Shown: piece by piece, positions 62,398 through 64,000 of the stretch | Layout of the letters: every line of letters starts with the position of its first letter | Position numbering within the stretch: position 1 is the first letter of the stretch | From: JALZKA01 sp963786495 | GTDB lineage: Bacteria > Actinomycetota > Thermoleophilia > Solirubrobacterales > 70-9 | Direction: 5' to 3' | DNA: 64,000 bases | Assembly: GCA_963786495.1 (NCBI GenBank) | Contig: CAWAZL010000010.1 | Location: 62,001 to 126,000, forward strand | Notes under the pieces: generated by a model | Told to the model about the DNA's origin: nothing | Seen by the model: the letters and a program-made list of their open reading frames with translations, nothing else | Database searches by the model: none | Translations under genes and position numbers: made by a program

Positions 62398-62844
62398 ATG
62401 GCTGAGAGCTACGCGATAATTGAAGCTGGCGGTAAGCAGTACCGCGCCGAAAAGGGCACGATGCTGGTTGTCGACCGCATGCCTGATGACGAAGGCGCGA
62501 AGGTCACGCTTCGCCCGGTCATGTTCTCCGGCGACGACAAGTTCGTCGGTGGAGGCGCGGACCTCGAAAAGGTCAAGGTCGAGGCTGAGATCGTCGAGCA
62601 CTTCCGCGGCGAGAAGATCAAGGTCTTCAAATACAAGGCGAAGAAGGGCTACCGCAAGCGCCGAGGCCATCGCTCGTCGCTGACGAGGCTCGAGGTCAAG
62701 GACGTAAAGATGCTCACGCGCAAGCCGGCTGCGGCAAAGGCCGAAACCGCCGAGAAGCCGGCAGACAAGGCGCCTGCGGCGAAGAAGCCCGCGGCCAAGA
62801 AGCCGGCTGCCAAGAAGCCGGCAGCCAAGAAAGAGGACGCCTAA
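62398..62844 (+). CDS. rplU: 50S ribosomal protein L21 (bL21)
   Basis: 148 residues. The conserved domain is YAIIEAGGKQYRAEKGTMLVVDRM...GDDKFVGGGADLEKVKVEAEIVEHFRGEKIKVFKYKAKKGYRKRRGHRSSLTRLEVKDV. After residue 105, a Lys/Ala/Pro tail contains tandem AAKKP units (AAKKPAAKKP repeated about four times), an extension absent from short L21 proteins. L21 binds 23S rRNA. Gene order rng-(beta-helix)-rplU-rpmA is common apart from the inserted gene. Confidence 0.96.
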   Translation: MAESYAIIEAGGKQYRAEKGTMLVVDRMPDDEGAKVTLRPVMFSGDDKFVGGGADLEKVKVEAEIVEHFRGEKIKVFKYKAKKGYRKRRGHRSSLTRLEVKDVKMLTRKPAAAKAETAEKPADKAPAAKKPAAKKPAAKKPAAKKEDA

Positions 62845-63098
62845 TGGCTCATAAGAAGGGGCTCGGCTCCTCACGCAACGGTCGCGATTCGAACCCGAAG
62901 ATGCTCGGGGTCAAGATTTTTGCCGGCCAGGAGGTCGGTGGCGGCGAGATCATCGTGCGCCAGCGCGGCACCCGCTTTCGTCCCGGCAACGGCGCAGGCA
63001 TCGGCCGCGACCACACCATCTTCGCGACGCGACCCGGCACGGTCGAGTTCACGTCCGGCCGCAAGGGCCGCATCGTTTCCGTCTCCGACGCGGAGTAA
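62844..63098 (+). CDS. rpmA: 50S ribosomal protein L27 (bL27)
   Basis: 84 residues, ATG overlapping the rplU TAA. MAHKKGLGSSRNGRDSNPKMLGVKIFAGQEVGGGEIIVRQRGTRFRPGNGAGIGRDHTIFATRPGTVEFTSGRKGRIVSV is full length and ungapped, with the AHKKGxGSSxNGRDS N-terminus that reaches the peptidyl-transferase centre and needs no processing here. Its neighbour obgE, which usually follows, is replaced by the secreted module protein. Confidence 0.97.
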   Translation: MAHKKGLGSSRNGRDSNPKMLGVKIFAGQEVGGGEIIVRQRGTRFRPGNGAGIGRDHTIFATRPGTVEFTSGRKGRIVSVSDAE

Positions 63099-64000
63099 GT
63101 GATCCGATCGGAGGGGGAGACCGCGGACCCTCGAAGCGGCGTTCGATCGCCGCAGGGGCGGCGGCGATCGCGAGCGTGCTTGCGCTCACAGGCATCTCCA
63201 TCGCAGGCGAGGCGGGCGGCCTCGACTACGTCGTGAAGAAGGCCGACAACGATCCCGTCGCGCAGACCACGATCACCAGGAAGTGCCCGTCGGGCTCGCA
63301 AGCTTCGGGCGGCGGGGTCTTCGGCAAGGGCGTCTACGACCAGCAGCAGATCAACAGCCTCCAGCCGTATGACGGCGACGACGGCAACGACACGCCCGAC
63401 GACGGCTGGCTCGCTCTCATGGACAACCAGGCGGCTGGAAAGGTGCCGGTCAAGCTGCATGTGGTCTGCTCGGGCAAGGAGCACACCTATGCCGAGAGCA
63501 GCTCGATCGCAATCAACTCGGGCCAGACTCAGAGCGCCAGCCTGACCTGCGCTACCGGCCGTGCCGTCGCGGGAGGAATTGAGGCAGGTGGGGGAGACGA
63601 CCAGCAGAACCTCGTTCGATCCCACCCGATCGACACCGGTGACATGGACTCGGTGCCCGATGACGGCTGGCTGGTGACCTCGCACAACGTGAGCGTCGGC
63701 CAACGCTCTTTCAGGGTTCACGTGGTCTGCGCGGCCGGCAACTACGAGTACGTCTCCAAGGACAAGGGCATCGACGGCGGGGAGCGCGGCAAGGCTAAGG
63801 CCCGCTGCCCCGGGGGGAGTCATGTTGTCGGCGGAGGAGTCGATGCAACGGGAGTCCTCGCCGACGCTCATCTGCAGTCGACCTATCCTCGGGACCTGCG
63901 CGACAAGGGGAAGGTGCCGGACGACGCTTGGCAAGTTCGGGTCGACGACCTCGGCGCCGGCGGACGCACCTTGACGGTCCACGCAATCTGCAAGCCCCAG
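63099..64000 (+). CDS. Secreted protein with three Cys modules, cut by window edge
   Basis: A continuous frame from about 63110 to the edge gives a basic/hydrophobic signal (SKRRSIAAGAAAIASVLALTGISIAGEA), then three units of about 65 residues. Each unit has C-P-x-G...GGG, PxDxxDxxDDGW or PDDAW, and (K/R)-(L/V)-x-V-H-x-V/I-C: KCPSGSQASGGGVFG...HVVCSG, TCATGRAVAGGIEAGG...HVVCAAG and RCPGGSHVVGGGVDATG...HAICKPQ. No ATG, GTG or TTG in frame precedes the signal; GTG 63099 is one base out of frame and GGAGGGGGAG lies at 63110, so a frameshift near the start or an odd start codon must be assumed. A minus-strand frame over the same region is a shadow. Confidence 0.72.

Noticed and set aside
62849..63982. 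377-residue minus-strand open frame at the right edge
   Set aside because: Antisense to rpmA and to the three-module secreted protein, whose repeats are clear on the plus strand.

Overview
This 64-kb window is GC-rich chromosomal DNA from an actinobacterium. Several features point to Thermoleophilia (Solirubrobacterales/Gaiellales-like): a secreted protein with the 'IGxRDIKDxAVRTxHIKDGQV' pattern at 53.4-53.9 kb, FemAB/GNAT and ROK proteins of actinobacterial type, many GTG/TTG starts, ATGA/GTGA gene overlaps, and -10 boxes lying only 7-11 nt before start codons. The lineage is inferred from protein style, not from a marker phylogeny. I see no IS element, phage gene, integrase, CRISPR array or rRNA. 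Three tRNAs (Pro-TGG, Arg-TCT, His-GTG) lie between 5.6 and 7.3 kb.

Layout. 0-5 kb (minus strand): NUDIX fragment, SDR oxidoreductase, OsmC, PduO-type cobalamin adenosyltransferase, DUF1015 and a PhoD-like phosphatase; most of these are frameshifted. 5-9 kb: tRNAs with small membrane and redox genes and a channel-like protein. 9.1-13.6 kb: ROK repressor plus xylose-type ABC transporter (xylF, a single-cassette xylG, xylH). 13.6-17.1 kb (minus): OmpR-type regulator, a secreted two-repeat protein and a histidine kinase in one unit. 17.2-26.2 kb: a tightly overlapping surface-polysaccharide operon (three GT2 glycosyltransferases, a FemAB-like acyltransferase, a polysaccharide deacetylase, a 1323-residue flippase-kinase-membrane fusion and a small membrane protein). 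26-34 kb: two crotonase-fold enzymes, 1-Cys peroxiredoxin, diguanylate cyclase, methyltransferase, PfpI, a Ser-rich repeat protein, and an ECF sigma factor coupled to an alkyl-DNA repair methyltransferase. 34-40 kb: a self-regulated HTH gene, LemA, an HD (p)ppGpp-hydrolase-like protein, CorA, BrkB, CtaG and an MFS/spermidine-synthase-like fusion.

40-52.5 kb is core protein quality control and translation: trigger factor, ClpP, ClpX, ValRS, FolC and Ndk, interspersed with an M23 peptidase and three related small secreted proteins. 54-59.6 kb is the cell-elongation cluster maf-mreC-mreD-mrdA-rodA. 59.6-63.1 kb is rng (RNase E/G), a broken beta-helix gene, rplU and rpmA. The right edge cuts a secreted protein made of three copies of a roughly 65-residue Cys module.

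Many genes, including essential ones (valS, mrdA), carry 1-2 nt frameshifts, and several sit in C or G runs. I therefore treat most of them as assembly or long-read errors and give repaired readings. The most unusual items are the flippase-kinase-membrane fusion, the two-component operon with an intervening secreted repeat protein, the conserved near-start promoter elements, the stem-loop array at 52.5-52.7 kb and a dispersed GGGGTCAGACCCC palindrome.
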